Below, in pieces: positions 45,258 through 57,120 of a DNA stretch of 64,000 bases (position 1 is the first letter of the stretch; the number at the start of each line of letters is the position of its first letter). This stretch comes from Phaseolus vulgaris (lineage: Eukaryota; Streptophyta; Magnoliopsida; Fabales; Fabaceae). The notes beneath the pieces were generated by a model that searched no databases, had not been told where the DNA came from, and saw only the letters and a program-made list of their open reading frames with translations. The stretch spans positions 17,774,272-17,838,271 of the forward strand of contig NC_023759.2 in NCBI RefSeq assembly GCF_000499845.2. The letters run 5' to 3'. The position numbers and the translations under genes are program-made.

Positions 45258-46357
45258 CTATTATAAACAAAACAAATTCAATGAGATTTGTATTATTTCC
45301 ATTTTTGTGTTTAATTATACAATTCCATATACTATATATACACATTCATAATTGTGTTATACACTTTCATAACTGTGTTGGACCCATTTCTTAATCCTTG
45401 TTGCAATGCAGTAATTCGTAAGTAGTTGTGTCTATGAATTGTATTAAATTGTTTGCCATAATCATCTTCATTTCGTAATTTAGACGAAGGCTCGTTTTTT
45501 ACTGGCATTGCATTTAAAAAAAATGTTTCTTTTTTAATTTAATCTAACTATTATGACGATCTTTTAGTAATCCATCGTCGCGAAGGGTAAGAACAAAATG
45601 ACATTTTATTTGTATCCTGGGCCCACTTTTTAACTATTTTGAGAAGCCTCCATGCATTGTATAAGGCAATTGAGGTAAACAAATGAATTCGAATAAACAA
45701 AGCCAAGATCTTTTATATCAACTTTTTCTTTTCTTTTCTTATTGCTATCATATCAACTTTCCAATTTGATGTATACGTTTTCAACTTTGCAATGAGAGAC
45801 AAAAAGAAGATATTTTTGTATTAAATATCTTTGAGTTGAGTTAGGATAAAACTGAAAAGGATGGAGTTAACTAACATTATTGGACGTGACGGAAAGATAA
45901 GATTTATTGAAAAATTATTTTATTTTATTGTAAATATAATTATTTTATTGATGTTTGAAAATTTAAAATAAGTTCCAAATTTAAGTTATTAACCTAAAGC
46001 CTTTTATATGATACCGTTGTATTAAAATTATAGTAAATCATTAATGTATTTACAGTAAAATATTACTTTACCCAATGATTTGGACATAAATGAGTACATA
46101 TTATAATACGCTAACTAATTCTTTTATAAATATCTTAAATATCAAATCAACTAAGAGATTTAAGCGATTGACATTGTAAATTTTTTTATTATGACCAAGT
46201 ATATTTAACCTTTTAAAAATAATTATATATATATATATATATATATATAATCTGTCGTTATGTCATTTTAGATTAATGGTCTTCTTTTGAATAAATTATA
46301 TCTTTTAAGTATAGTAATTATATGATTTTAATTTATTTACCATTGCTTCTTAAATAA

Positions 46358-46392
<35 letters not shown>

Positions 46393-46574
46393 TAGATTGA
46401 TTTATTTTACTAATATGTAACATTACATGTGAATACATCTGACATGTTACCTAAAGTATATTGTAACAGGAACTACTACCAATTGAATAATTGATTTCTT
46501 CCCTTTGTTTACATTTATCTTCGTCTTCTAACGTTTACTACTATCAGTCGACCGTTTATTCCAAAAGGTTAGTC
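45258..46574. other. AT-rich intergenic DNA
   Basis: No gene or known repeat is seen. TA runs lie at about 46222-46249 and 46361-46391. The stretch separates the CACTA element from the delta-family ORF. Confidence 0.5.
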
Positions 46575-49550
46575 ATGTCTTCTTCTAGCTCCTTTTGGGG
46601 GGTTTCTTCTTCTTCTTCTTCTTCTTCTTCTTCTTCTTCTTCTTTCTTCTTCTTCTTCTTCTTCTTCTTCTTCTTCTTCTTCTTCTTTCTTCTTCTTCTT
46701 CTTCTTCTTCTTCTTCTTCTTCTTCTTCTTCTTCTTCTTCTTTCTTCTTCTTCTTCTTCTTCTTCTTCTTCTTCTTCTCTTCTTCTTCTTCTTCTTCTTC
46801 TTCTTCTTCTTCTTTCTTCTTCTTCTTTTTTCTTCTTCTTCTTCTTCTTCTTCTTTCTTCTTCTTCTTCTTTCTTCTTCTTCTTCTTCTTCTTTTTTTCT
46901 TCTTCTTCTTCTTCTTCTTCTTCTTCTTTTCTTCTTCTTCTTTCTTCTTCTTCTTCTTCTTTCTTCTTCTTCTTCTTCTTCTTCTTCTTCTTCTTTCTTC
47001 TTCTTCTTCTTCTTCTTCTTCTTCTTTTCTTCTTCTTCTTCTTCTTCTTCTTCTTCTTCTTCTTCTTTCTTCTTCTTCTTTCTTCTTCTTCTTCTTCTTC
47101 TTCTTTCTTCTTCTTCTTCTTCTTCTTCTTCTTTCTTCTTCTTCTTCTTCTTCTTCTTCTTCTTCTTCTTCTTCTTCTTCTTCTTCTTCTTCTTCTTCTT
47201 CTTCTTCTTCTTTCTTCTTCTTCTTCTCTTCTTCTTCTTCTTCTTCTTCTTCTTCTTCTTCTTCTTCTTCTTCTTCTCTTCTTCTTCTTCTTTCTTCTTC
47301 TTCTTCTTCTTCTTCTTCTTCTTCTTCTTCTTCTTCTTCTTCTTTCTTCTTCTTCTTCTTCTTCTTCTTCTTCTTTCTTCTTCTTCTTCTTCTTCTTCTT
47401 CTTCTTCTTCTTCTTCTTCTTCTTCTTCTTTTCTTCTTCTTCTTCTTCTTCTTCTTCTTCTTCTTCTTCTTCTTCTTCTTCTTCTTCTTCTTCTTCTTTT
47501 CTTCTTCTTCTTCTTCTTCTTCTTTCTTCTTCTTCTTCTTCTTCTTCTTCTTCTTCTTCTTCTTCTTCTTCTTCTTCTTCTTCTTCTTTCTTCTTCTTCT
47601 TCTTTCTTCTTCTTCTTCTTCTTCTTCTTCTTCTTTCTTCTTCTTCTTCTTCTTCTTCTTTTCTTCTTCTTCTTCTTCTTCTTCTTCTTCTTCTTCTTCT
47701 TCTTCTTCTTCTTCTTCTTCTTCTTCTTTCTTCTTCTTTTCTTCTTCTTCTTCTTCTTCTTCTTCTTCTTCTTCTTCTTCTTCTTCTTCTTCTTCTTCTT
47801 CTTTCTTCTTCTTCTTCTTCTTCTTCTTCTTTCTTCTTCTTCTTCTTCTTCTTCTTCTTCTTCTTCTTCTTCTTCTTCTTCTTCTTCTTTCTTCTTCTTC
47901 TTTTCTTCTTCTTCTTTCTTCTTTTTTTTTCTTCTTCTTCTTCTTCTTTTTTTTTTTTTTTTCTTTCTTCTTCTTCTTCTTCTTCTTCTTCTTCTTCTTC
48001 TTCTTCTTCTTCTTCTTCTTTCTTCTTCTTCTTCTTCTTCTTCTTCTCATCTGATTGACCATGTAAGTTGGTTGTCGCTCTCGAGTTGGAAGAGTAATCT
48101 TATTTTTTTCTCCCTACATATCTTACAAAAACTTCGAGGGAAAGTTTTTCAAAGTTTATATTGATCTGGAGGGTAGGGATTTTTCTATGACTGAGAGGGT
48201 AGATCTAAATTCCCTTTTTATTGGACCAAGTCCCTCACATGGTATAAACAGTAGCCTCGCTCGTCCACGAGCACCAAAGACTAAGAAGTTTTTTGTGTTT
48301 TTGACAAACTGTTGAGGAGGCTCCCTACTCGAGAGTTGGTGGTCATTTATTTGTTTAGTAGATTTTAATGGTAGGTGACAAATTTATTTTCTTTGGTCAG
48401 TTTAAACTTTTACTAACCTTGTGCTTTTTTGCAGGCATAATGCCTAAATCTATCCGAAGTTCCAAATCTATGATGTTGGCGCTAAGGAAAGAGATCATTG
48501 GACATCCAAGGGGCAGCCTCGAGTATGTGACTTGAGATTCTTTGGTCAACGTTATCAAATTGGTACCACCCTCGGGCGCCAATGACCGAAGGAACAAGAA
48601 AAGAAAGGAGAGGACTACCAGGAGGTCTGCCCGAGATTTCTAGAGACAGTTGACACTGCCTCCTCATCCTCCTTCCTCACCCAGTATAACAACTAAAGAG
48701 TTTGCTTCCTTGCTCCGTATTGAACTCCATTTTTCCAAAGGTGTTCATGTTGGTTTGACACCTAAGAAGAGCAAGCAGTACGGTCAACACTGGTGAAAGA
48801 TCTGATCTCAACTTGCATTGAGTTGCAGAGTCGTGCTTTGTTGTTGACGAGGGTAATCAATGACGAGGGCAATAAAGCATGTCAAGGCTATCTCCAAGTT
48901 GGAGCACAAGATGATCAATGCTATCAGCTCTCTGAAAAGGGCCTTAGAGGCCAATTCTACCTTTGAAGGAAAAATACGCAAGAATGATGTCAAGCTAAAT
49001 CAATCTCGAGCAAAATGCACTAACTTGGAGAAAAACAATCAACGTCGAGCGGTTGATATGAAAGAGCTAGAGGACAATCTTGATGTCTCAAATCATGCTC
49101 GAGAGGAGATGGTTGTTGAAGTTGAGCTCCATAACTCAAAAAGTCATATTATTTATATGTGCGAGGAGAGGTTCAACTAAGTTGTCACATAGGCCTTCAT
49201 TCACAATAACGGTGCACCTGAAGGAGGTGAATTCAATGTTAACAAAGACGTATATGATGGGTGGATAATCCTTGTTGAAAATATCCCTTTTGAGGGTGAA
49301 GCGAGTGCTCACCCCGACTATGTACGACGCAGACCAGGCAAAGAAAACAGGCACCTTGATGGCAATCATCCAGCCACATACAACCACAGGGAGGATGAAG
49401 ACATATAGTCTGTTTATAAACTTACTTTCAAATATGAGCCTAATTGGGTTTTTTTTCTTTTATCTTTGTAGTCCTAATCAAGAGGACAATTCTAGATTGA
49501 AGGAATGTATAGAGCATATCCAAGAAGACCTCAAAGTCATCAAAACATAA
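46575..49550 (+). pseudogene. Delta-family retroelement ORF (env-position, coiled coil), broken and expanded
   Basis: ATG at 46575 begins MSSSSSFWGVSSSSS and runs into the TTC array. After the array the frame reads HLIDHVSWLSLSSWKSN and KLRGKVFQSLY, and later, with stops, MPKSIRSSKSMMLALRK (about 48440), PPSGANDRRNKKRKE, a coiled coil (48860-49180: ISKLEHKMINAISSLKRALE, NLEKNNQRRAVDMKELEDNL), EGGEFNVNKDVYDGW, and the C-terminus RLKECIEHIQEDLKVIKT at 49550. The C-terminus matches the ORF ending at 2698. A delta LTR follows. Resembles legume retroelement accessory proteins; function unknown. Confidence 0.6.
46603..48048. repeat. Giant TTC/GAA microsatellite, about 1.45 kb
   Basis: Nearly pure TTC repeats, with phase changes at interspersed TTTCTT, CTCTTC, TTTTC and a T16-like run near 47948-47962. 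One strand is all pyrimidine throughout. Because TTC lacks stops in any frame, very long spurious ORFs of Ser, Phe, Leu (and Glu, Lys, Arg on the other strand) cross it. It starts immediately after a poly-Ser coding stretch of the delta ORF. Confidence 0.98.
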
Positions 49551-49930
49551 ACTAGAGCTTTGGCCAGAAGTATAGAAGAAGACTGAGTTTCGACTCACTA
49601 GTGAACATTAATTTTTAGCCAAGTTTAAGCTTAAATAAATTGTATACAAAAGTTGTTTAGGGTTTCAAAGGCCATGTATTGGGCCTAGTAGCATAAAATA
49701 ATTGGACCAAATATTTAGGCCAAGTAGCATAGGTTTTGGGGCTTGTATTTAGCCAATTGTAGAATAGGTCTAGTTAGGGTTAGAAGTGTCAGGGTTACAA
49801 TTGGGCTTCTTTGAACCCAATTTAACCCTAGAACGTCTAGAGTATAATATAGGACGAAAATTACCTTGAAAAGGAGCACATGGATGTCCACATGGAAGTC
49901 TCATAGTGGAACTTTAGCTTTTAATGAGGA
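49551..49930 (+). mobile_element. Delta-family LTR, 5' part only
   Basis: It matches the left part of the LTR at 58490-58736 and 60163-60330: GGCCATGTATTGGGCCTAG, TAGCATAGGTTTT, ACAATTGGGCTTCTTTGA, CACATGGATGTCCACATGG. It then diverges near 49900 and gives way to the LINE region. It lies directly after the delta ORF, so it is that element's 3' LTR. Confidence 0.7.
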
Positions 49931-50046
49931 GCTTCCTTTACACTAGAGGCGCATGCAAATAATCTTCAAGTTTTAAAGACGAAGTCAATAAGCACTCAGC
50001 TGGACGCAATTAATGAGACTTCTCTTGATGGGCTTTACTTGGCCAC

Positions 50047-50908
50047 GTGGGAAACATGAGTTGGATGGGAGATTCACTAGGGTCGGGTCCAATTATTGAC
50101 GAGCTGGAACATTCTGGTGTAAGGGTGGTAGGTAAAGGTGATGTTGCATGTCCATACCATGTTGCAGGTGGTCCTAACAAAATCGTGGTGGAGCATGTTA
50201 CATCTCCTAACATTGTTGGCAGAGTGTCTCTAGGGAACGAGAAGCTAGACGGAAGGGGTGCTGACCAGAGGAGGATGCACCGGTGTCTGTGAGAGTTGAG
50301 CGAGGAGTTGTAACCCCTCTGGTAGGGGTGGTTTCGGGCTTAGGGGTGGCTTCGGCAGTTTGTGAAGGTGTTAGAGGAGGACGAGAGCTCAAGGAGGGAA
50401 GGTTGTTGGGTCTTGTTGAAGCTAGTGTTTGTGAGTAGGGTACGGTTTTCTTACAGGAGGAGGCTCATGTTGGTGACCTGTTGTTGTTGGAAGGGAAGAG
50501 GACAGACAACCCCTCAAAGGTGAATTTAGGTAAGGAGGAGAACGGGTTGTAAGTCCTTGGGACAGAGTGGTGAAGGTGAAGGAAGTAGCCAGTATCATGG
50601 GGACAAACCCAGGTAATCGTTCCCCGTGTATAGCTTCAAGGATGGTGAAAGGTTTATATGAAGGTATGCTTGAAACTACATATATTTTGTTCAAAGACAG
50701 TAATTTGGTGGATGTGCAGGTGGACCAAGCTGTTTTTTTTTTTCAACAACCAGGTACTAGGATTGATTCTCTTTTCACGTCAGACAACGCAATTGAGAAT
50801 TGTAATAGAATTTATTGGGTGAAGAATGAAAAGAACGAGTTTCTAGTGTTTGATGTGTTGGTAAAGAAGCATGATTTTCTTTTCCCGGACGAGAAGGCGC
50901 AATCATAA
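50047..50908 (+). pseudogene. LINE ORF1-side region, unrecognised
   Basis: Two short open frames (50047-50292 and 50567-50908). The second ends FDVLVKKHDFLFPDEKAQS just 30 bases before ORF2, the position expected for the end of ORF1. I see no CCHC knuckle or RNA-recognition motif. An alternative is unrelated sequence that lay upstream of a 5'-truncated LINE. Confidence 0.4.
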
Positions 50909-50938
50909 ATAGTTTACATTCTTTGACTAATCGGGTCA

Positions 50939-51871
50939 GTGGCAATACGAGGAAGTCGATGGGGGAGAGTAGTAAGTTTTTCAATGAAGATAATTAGTTT
51001 GAATGTCAGAGGGATAGGAGACACCATAAAAAGAAATTACTTAAGAAAGCTGATTAGTAAGGAACAAACGGATATGATGTGCTTACAAGAGACAAGGTGC
51101 TCTGATTTTAGCAAGGAGAAGGTTTGTCTCCTTTGGGGGACTAACGAAGTAGATTAGGTTGAAAACAAAGTTATAAACAGTGTTGGTGGGGTTCTTACGA
51201 TGTGGAGTAATAAGACGTTCTAGATGTTTAGTTTTGTAAACATAAGGAACTTTACTGTTATTGATGGTTTTTGGAAGGTTGGTAATGAGGTACATGTAAC
51301 AATAGTGAATGTATATTGCTCTGGCTCTTTACGGGAAAAGAAAGAGGTGTGGAAAGAGATTAACAGTTTCAGGTTGAATCAACTGTCAAAGGCATGGTGT
51401 ATTCTTGGAGATTTTAATTCTATTATACGAAAAAAGGAGAGGAAGAGTTTGATTTCGGTGTCAAACTATTCTAGAGAAATAAAAGGCTTTAATGATTTTA
51501 TTGAAAAATCAGAATTGGTTGATATCCCGTTGGTAGGCAGGAAGTTTACTTGGCATAAGCCCAATGAAATGGTGAAGAGCAGAATTGACAAGGTTCTAGT
51601 TTCAAAGGAGTGGTTGGAAACTTGGCCACATTGCCAACAGTTCGTATTAAACAGATCAATCTCCGACCATTGTGTAGTTATACTTAAAGAGGTGTTCGTC
51701 AACTGGGGCTCGAAACCTTTTAGGAGTTTAGATGTTTGGCAAAGAGATAGCAGATTTAAAGAGTTAGTGAGTTTGAGATGGTCCACCTATGAGGTTTTAG
51801 GAGGTGGGATATACATTTTCAAAGAAATATTGAAAAAGCTAAAAGCAGATTTAAAAGTATGGAACAAATAA
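50939..51871 (+). pseudogene. LINE ORF2 endonuclease domain
   Basis: MKIISLNVRGIGD (50984; an in-frame ATG also at 50939) has the APE-type Asn, and CLQETRC the catalytic Glu. After stops at 51155 and 51222 come NVYCSG, CILGDFNSIIRK (Asp and Asn), WHKPNEMVKSRIDKVLVS and SISDHCVVIL (the catalytic Ser-Asp-His). All active-site residues are visible across the broken frame. In live elements this nicks target DNA to prime reverse transcription. Confidence 0.9.
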
Positions 51872-53442
51872 GTCTTCAGGGATGTCAACCTTCCCAGTAA
51901 GGAAGTGCAAAAAAGGATTGATGATTAGACGCACGAGATGATGATCGAGGTTTAGAAGAGTTAGAATGGGAAGAAAGAAAGTCTCTCTTAGCTGAATTTA
52001 ATAAAGCTGTGTTTAAGCAAGAGGCTATTATGTTTTAGAAAGCTAGGCAAAGGTGGTTGAAACAGGGGGATCTTAATACAAAAAATTTTCACTTGTCTAT
52101 AAACTGGAGAAGGGTAAGGAATCAGTTGCATGGGGTTTTTTTTAACGGTAGGTGGTGCAAGGATAAGGATGTGATCAAGGACAAGGTTCGAGATTTCTTT
52201 GAAGTCTGGTTTGCTAGGAACGAAGCTTGTCAGGTTAGACCGGACAATGTTAGGTTTAGTTCCCTTTCGAAAACTGACAATGAATTGTTGATTGGTGATT
52301 TTTCTGAAGAAGAGATTAGGGCAACAGTTTGGAGTTGTGACAGTTCAAAGAGTCCTGGTCCTGATGGTTTTAATTTTGGTTTTTTAAAATTTTGTTGCGA
52401 TGTCATTAAAAAGGATGTGGTGTTGGTGGTGAAGGATTTTACGGTTAATTGTCATTGGCCCAGATGTTCAAATGTTTTGTTCCTGTGTTTTATACCAAAA
52501 GTAGAAAATCCTCAGCAGCTTGGCGAGTTTAGACCCATTTCGTTAGTAGGTTGCTTGTATAAAATCATCTATTAAGTGTTGTCTTTATGCTTGAAAAAGG
52601 TGATCGGTAAAGTTATTGACGTTAGACAATCGGCTTTCCTTGAAGGAAGGGGTTTGTTGGACAATGTGTTAGTAGCTAATGAGGTTTTGGAAGAATATAA
52701 AAGAAAGAGGAAGAATTGTGTTTTCTTCAAAGTTGACTATGAGTAGGCGTATGACTCGGTTAGTTGGGAGTTTATTTATTATATGCTAGGAAGGTTGGAT
52801 TTCTGTGATCTTTGGATCCGATGGATAAAGGGTTGTTTAGAATCAGCTTATGTTTCAGTACTTGTGAACGGTAATCCAATTAGGGAGTTCATTCCTAGGA
52901 AGGGACTTCGTCAAGGTGACCTGCTAGCTACATTTCTCTTTCTTATTGTGGCAGAAGGGTTGGTCGGGGTGTCGAGGATGGCAGAAGAGAAGAATTTGAT
53001 AGACAGTTTGGAGGTTGGAAGGGCTAAAGTGAAGGTAAGTATGTTACAATATACAGATGATACTCTATTCTTTTATGAAGCTAACACCAAAAGTGTTTTC
53101 AATATTAAGGGGATTTTGCAATGCTTCGAGCTTTCTTTTGGGCTTAGGGTGAATTTTTTGAAAAGTAGAATTGGCAGGACGGGGTTGGATCAAATTTCGC
53201 TTCAGCGTTTTGCAGTTATCCTTAACTACGACGTGATGGTTTCTCCTTTCGTTTACTTGGGGTTGCCAGTAGGAGGGCGTCATAAGCGTGGTGCCTTTTG
53301 GAATGGGGTGATAGAGAAAGTTCAGGCTAGGCTAAGTAGGTGGAAAGGCAAGTGTTTGTCGATGACTGGGAGGATTTGTTTGATCAAGTATGTTCTTTCA
53401 TCTATTTCGTTATTTTATATGTCTTTATTCAAATTGCCTTAA
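51872..53442 (+). pseudogene. LINE ORF2 reverse transcriptase
   Basis: Recognisable blocks: WLKQGDLNTKNFH, SCDSSKSPGPDGFNFGFLKF, LGEFRPISLVGCLYKIIY followed by a stop, RQSAFLEGRGLLDNVLVANE, KVDYE-stop-AYDSVSWEF, IPRKGLRQGDLLA, and the catalytic box MLQYTDDTLFF, where L1 elements usually have YADD. Then FVYLGLPVGGRHKRG and LSRWKGKCLSMTGR. At least seven stops, several replacing Lys, Glu or Trp codons. Confidence 0.92.
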
Positions 53443-54670
53443 GGGGTGGCAGATAAGTTAGTTAGGATTTAAAGGAATTTTCTTTGGGGGTGGGGTTCTG
53501 AAGGAAGGAAGATCGCTTGGTCTTCTTGGAAAAATGGTATGTGAGCCTTGCGATATTGGGGGGCTTGGTATTATCGGTCTAAAGATTTTTAACTTGGCTT
53601 TGTTAGGTAAATGGATTTGGAGGTTGGGTTCGGATAAGGGTGGTCTATGGAAGGAGGTGCTTGTTTCTAAATATGGTGGTTGGAGAAGTTTGAGAGAGGA
53701 AGGAAAAAGTCGTAGGAGCTCTCTTTGATGGAAAGATTTGAAAGAGGTGTGAGTTTCAGAGGATTGGGGAAGAAGTTTTGAAGATGGTTTCAAGTGGAAA
53801 GTTGGTGATGGAAAGAATATTTCTTTATGGGAGGATAGTTGGCTGGGTTGTGGTCCGTTGAAGAGAGTCTTTCCGAGACTATTCTCTCTCTGTTCGACCA
53901 AAGTTGCAAAGTTGGCAGAGCTTGGGTCTTGGACTAATGGTGTCTGGGTTTGTCATTTAGACTGGCGAAGACATTTTTTCGACTGGGAGAAGCCTTTTGT
54001 GAATCAGTTGTTTTAGGTTTTCCAAGATGTTAAGTTGATTTTGGGAGAGGCGGATAGTTGGGTTTGGAAGGTTGGGGGACTTCAGACGTATTCAACTAAC
54101 TATGCCTATATTCAGGTTAGGAGGGATCGTAGGGTAGAATTTTCTTTGGTATTCAGTAAGTTGTGGAGGTGTAAATTCGTGCCTTCTGCTTTATTTACTG
54201 CTTGGAGGGTGCTGGAGAATAAGATTGCTACTAGGGTCAATTTGGAAAGGTGAGGGGTGGTGGTTCAAAATTCATTGTGTTGTTTGTGTGGGAATGAGGA
54301 AAAGTCTTACCGCCATTTGTTTTTCGATTGCAGTTTTGCTTGGCGTGTTCGGAGTTTTTGCTTTAAGTAGCTTGGAGTGTCGTTCGTGTCTCACATTGAT
54401 CCTATGTCAAACTTTGTTCAGTTCAGGATGAGTCAGTCTTCAGATTCGGTTAATGATGTGTGGGGTACAATTTGGGTTGGGGTAGTGAGTGAAATCTGGA
54501 ACCACATGAATTTTATCATCTTCAAAAGGGGAGTGACTGATGTGTCAGAAGTGTTTGCAATGGTGCAAGTAAAGGTTTGGTCTTGGATTTCTCTAAAATC
54601 TCGTTCTGTTTCGTTTTCTTATTCTAATTGGTGTTTGGAACCTTTGATGTGTATGAGGATGGTATCTTGA
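53443..54670 (+). pseudogene. LINE ORF2 C-terminal region with zf-RVT
   Basis: GGLGIIGLKIFNLALLGKWI in 53534-53728. Then WVWKVGGLQTYSTNYAYI and FVPSALFTAWRVLENKIATR (54035-54253). Then, in another frame, CCLCGNEEKSYRHLFFDC, the Cys/Cys/His/Cys zinc-binding reverse-transcriptase motif, and a tail ending PLMCMRMVS at 54670. Frames alternate, so the protein is broken. Confidence 0.85.
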
Positions 54671-54820
54671 TGTATTTTAAGCTTTTTTTAGTGTGGTTAG
54701 TGTTTTTGTTAGTCTAATAGGCAGTTTTAGTTAGAAGATGGTTATTGTACAATTTTGTATAAGGGTTGAACCACCCCCGAAGTGATTCTTATTTACTTAT
54801 TTTTTATTGTTGATAAAAAA

Positions 54821-55745
54821 CAAATCTTAAATTTAGGAACTCTTTTGTGTAAACCGTGAAGCTTTTGTGTGTTTTGCTTTAAGAATATTTTAATTGATTG
54901 GTTAATCAATTGTGTTTGAGTCATTTTAATTTTTGAATACAATTCCAGTCATGCCAAGTCATGTTAATCCATATATGTCAACAATTCTTAGTAGTACTTT
55001 TGTTCAATTTTTAATTTCTTGCTTTGTTTCAAGAAAATATGAAGATGTTTTGCAGATTTTTGTTCCTTTGAATTGCTTTTAATTTCTGTATTTGAGTTCA
55101 TTACTTGTTAATTAGTTTAGTAACAAGTTCTTATAGTTAGAATTTCCCTTGTGTCTTGAGTTTATGTGGCAAATTTCTGTATTTGAATTGTGACTGAAAA
55201 TTAATTGTCACAATTTGTTTCATTAACAAAAAAAATTCTTAAATTTTGTATTTAAGTACATTGAAGTGCTAGAAAATAGAAGAAAAAGAAAGTACATCAA
55301 AATTCAAAATAGAAAAAAAATATAAATCAAATACGAAAACATGTGAGATGCACCTTACACCATAAAGTGAGCATAAAACTTTCCAGAATTATGAAAATTA
55401 ATTGTTTTGGTGTTTTAACAAGATTTCAGTGCCATTCATCAATTATTTGATTATATTTTCTATTATAAAAATTTCAGTAGCTGAAACCAATTACAAATTT
55501 CAAGATATATCATGCAAGTGTATTAGTGTTTTTGCTTTCAATTCTTTGGTAATTTTGATTTTGTTAATCCATTCTAAATCCAATTTTAGGTTCTAATTTT
55601 GTGTGCCAACCATTGTTTCAGTACCTTAATTTCAGTTTGTCATTTTATTCTTACTCAATTTTGTATGTCAATATTAAAATTCCTTTTGAAGTAGTCCTTT
55701 ATTCAAATGGAAACTTTTGTTGCTTTTTAATTTGCTTTACCTTTA
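54821..55745 (+). other. Gypsy leader, plus strand
   Basis: It matches the leader at 9660-10500 in the same orientation (AGTCATGTTAATCCATATAT, TTAATTAGTTTAGTAACAAG, CAAAATTCAAAATAGAAAAA). Noncoding. It meets an inverted leader at about 55745. Confidence 0.7.
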
Positions 55746-56175
55746 CTTGCTCAAATTCATATTAGAATTAAGACTCAAATTAAATCAAACAATCAAAATC
55801 AATTAGCAAAGAAACCAAACGTACTTAATGATAAAGTTAGGAAGAACATGACTTGACATTACTTGAATTTGATTTTAAAATGAAAACTATTCAAATAAAA
55901 TGAAATGTATCGAAAAAAATTGCAATAAAACTCAACAAATTGTAAAAGCAACACAATATACTCAATAGAATTCCTAAAAATTAAAATGGATGGTTCAAGA
56001 ACACAAATCATTTGAACCGAATGAAATTAGCACAAATATCATTAGACAATTAATAAAATGGAATTGAAACAACAAGACACTCAAGAACATCAAATGAAGG
56101 ACCTGGAATTATGAAGAAAAAAATTATGAGAAGAAGATACTTAGCTCTTAAAGAACAAAAGCTCTAGATACTAAA
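55746..56175 (-). other. Gypsy leader, minus strand
   Basis: It matches 61366-61757 in the same orientation (CAAATTCATATTAGAATTAAG, GACTTGACATTACTTGAA). It ends with a minus-strand primer-binding-like string (plus GCTCTAGATACTAAA, 56161-56175) beside the delta LTR. With 54821-55745 it forms a head-to-head pair. Confidence 0.65.
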
Positions 56176-56955
56176 TGATAGTATCTCCATCATCCGAATA
56201 AGTTGTTCTTTAGACTTTCAGTGAGATTTGACGGAAGTTATTGGAAGTAATGTGTCAAGGATGGCTCCATTGGAGCTATGGGTTCCTTGGAGTTGCCATG
56301 AAGATTGTGGAGAGTGATTGGTTTGTTCATATCACTTGGAAAAGGTGGAAAATAAGACCAAAGATGTCTATCCTAAATAGGCTAGACAAGAGAGTGCTTA
56401 GACTTGCAATTTGGCAACATAACACTCATATCTTTGATATATCTTTCATGAGCTAAGCACCTCAATTTATAGGAGAAAGGGTTGAATAATTTGGAGCCAA
56501 AATTTGAAAATTCAAAAAAAAACCTCTCTAATGAGAAGGTGCCATGTGGATTTGTGTTTTCCATGTTTAGCTCACACTTTCCGTGCTAAACTCTCTCCAC
56601 TCCTAAGTTGCCATGTGGACGTTCATGTGCTCCTTACCGAAGTAATTTTCGTCCTCTATCATATCCTAGACATTTTAGGGTTACATTGGGCTCAAAGAAA
56701 TCCAATTGTTACCCTAACTAGTCACTTTTAATTGTAACTAGACATATTTTACTATTAGCCCAAATACAAGCCCAAAAACCTATGCTACTTTGCTCAAATA
56801 TTTGGTCCAATTATTTTATGCTACTAGGCTCAATACATGGCCCATGAAATCCTAAACAACTTTATACAATTTATTTAAGCTAAAGCTTGACCCAAAAATA
56901 ATGTTGACTAGTCAATCAAAACTCAATCTTTTAGTACTCTTCTTACCAAAGCTAT
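56176..56955 (-). mobile_element. Delta-family LTR, minus strand
   Basis: It starts (plus strand) TGATAGTATCTCC and covers the family landmarks without the alpha insert seen in the copy at 0.95-2.7 kb. It keeps the empty site CCCTAACTAGTCAC near 56712. Beyond 56955, up to about 57120, the sequence resembles the C-terminal coding part of the env-position ORF plus flank, so the element continues there in decayed form. Confidence 0.75.
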
Positions 56956-57120
56956 AATTCATGTTTTGATGAGTTGGAAGTCTTCTCGAATATGCTTTGT
57001 ATATTTCTTCATCCTAGAATTATCCTCTTGATTGGATCTACAAAGTTAAACAAAAGTTCAATTAAACTCATATTTGCAAATAAATCTATTAAGAGACTCT
57101 AGGTCTTCATTGTGTGATTA

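Larger units (their letters stand above)
50041..54820 (+). mobile_element. L1-type LINE retrotransposon, full of stops
   Basis: It contains an endonuclease, reverse transcriptase and C-terminal zinc-binding region in L1 order, then a 3' untranslated part with GGTTGAACCACCCCCGAAG and an A-rich end (GATAAAAAA, 54812-54820). The 5' limit is uncertain. I could not find a target duplication. It separates a delta LTR from gypsy leader sequence. Confidence 0.85.

Noticed and set aside
46491..48164. Open frames of about 490-560 codons on both strands across the TTC array
   Set aside because: They are by-products of a stop-free triplet repeat (runs of Ser, Phe, Leu or Glu, Lys, Arg), not genes.
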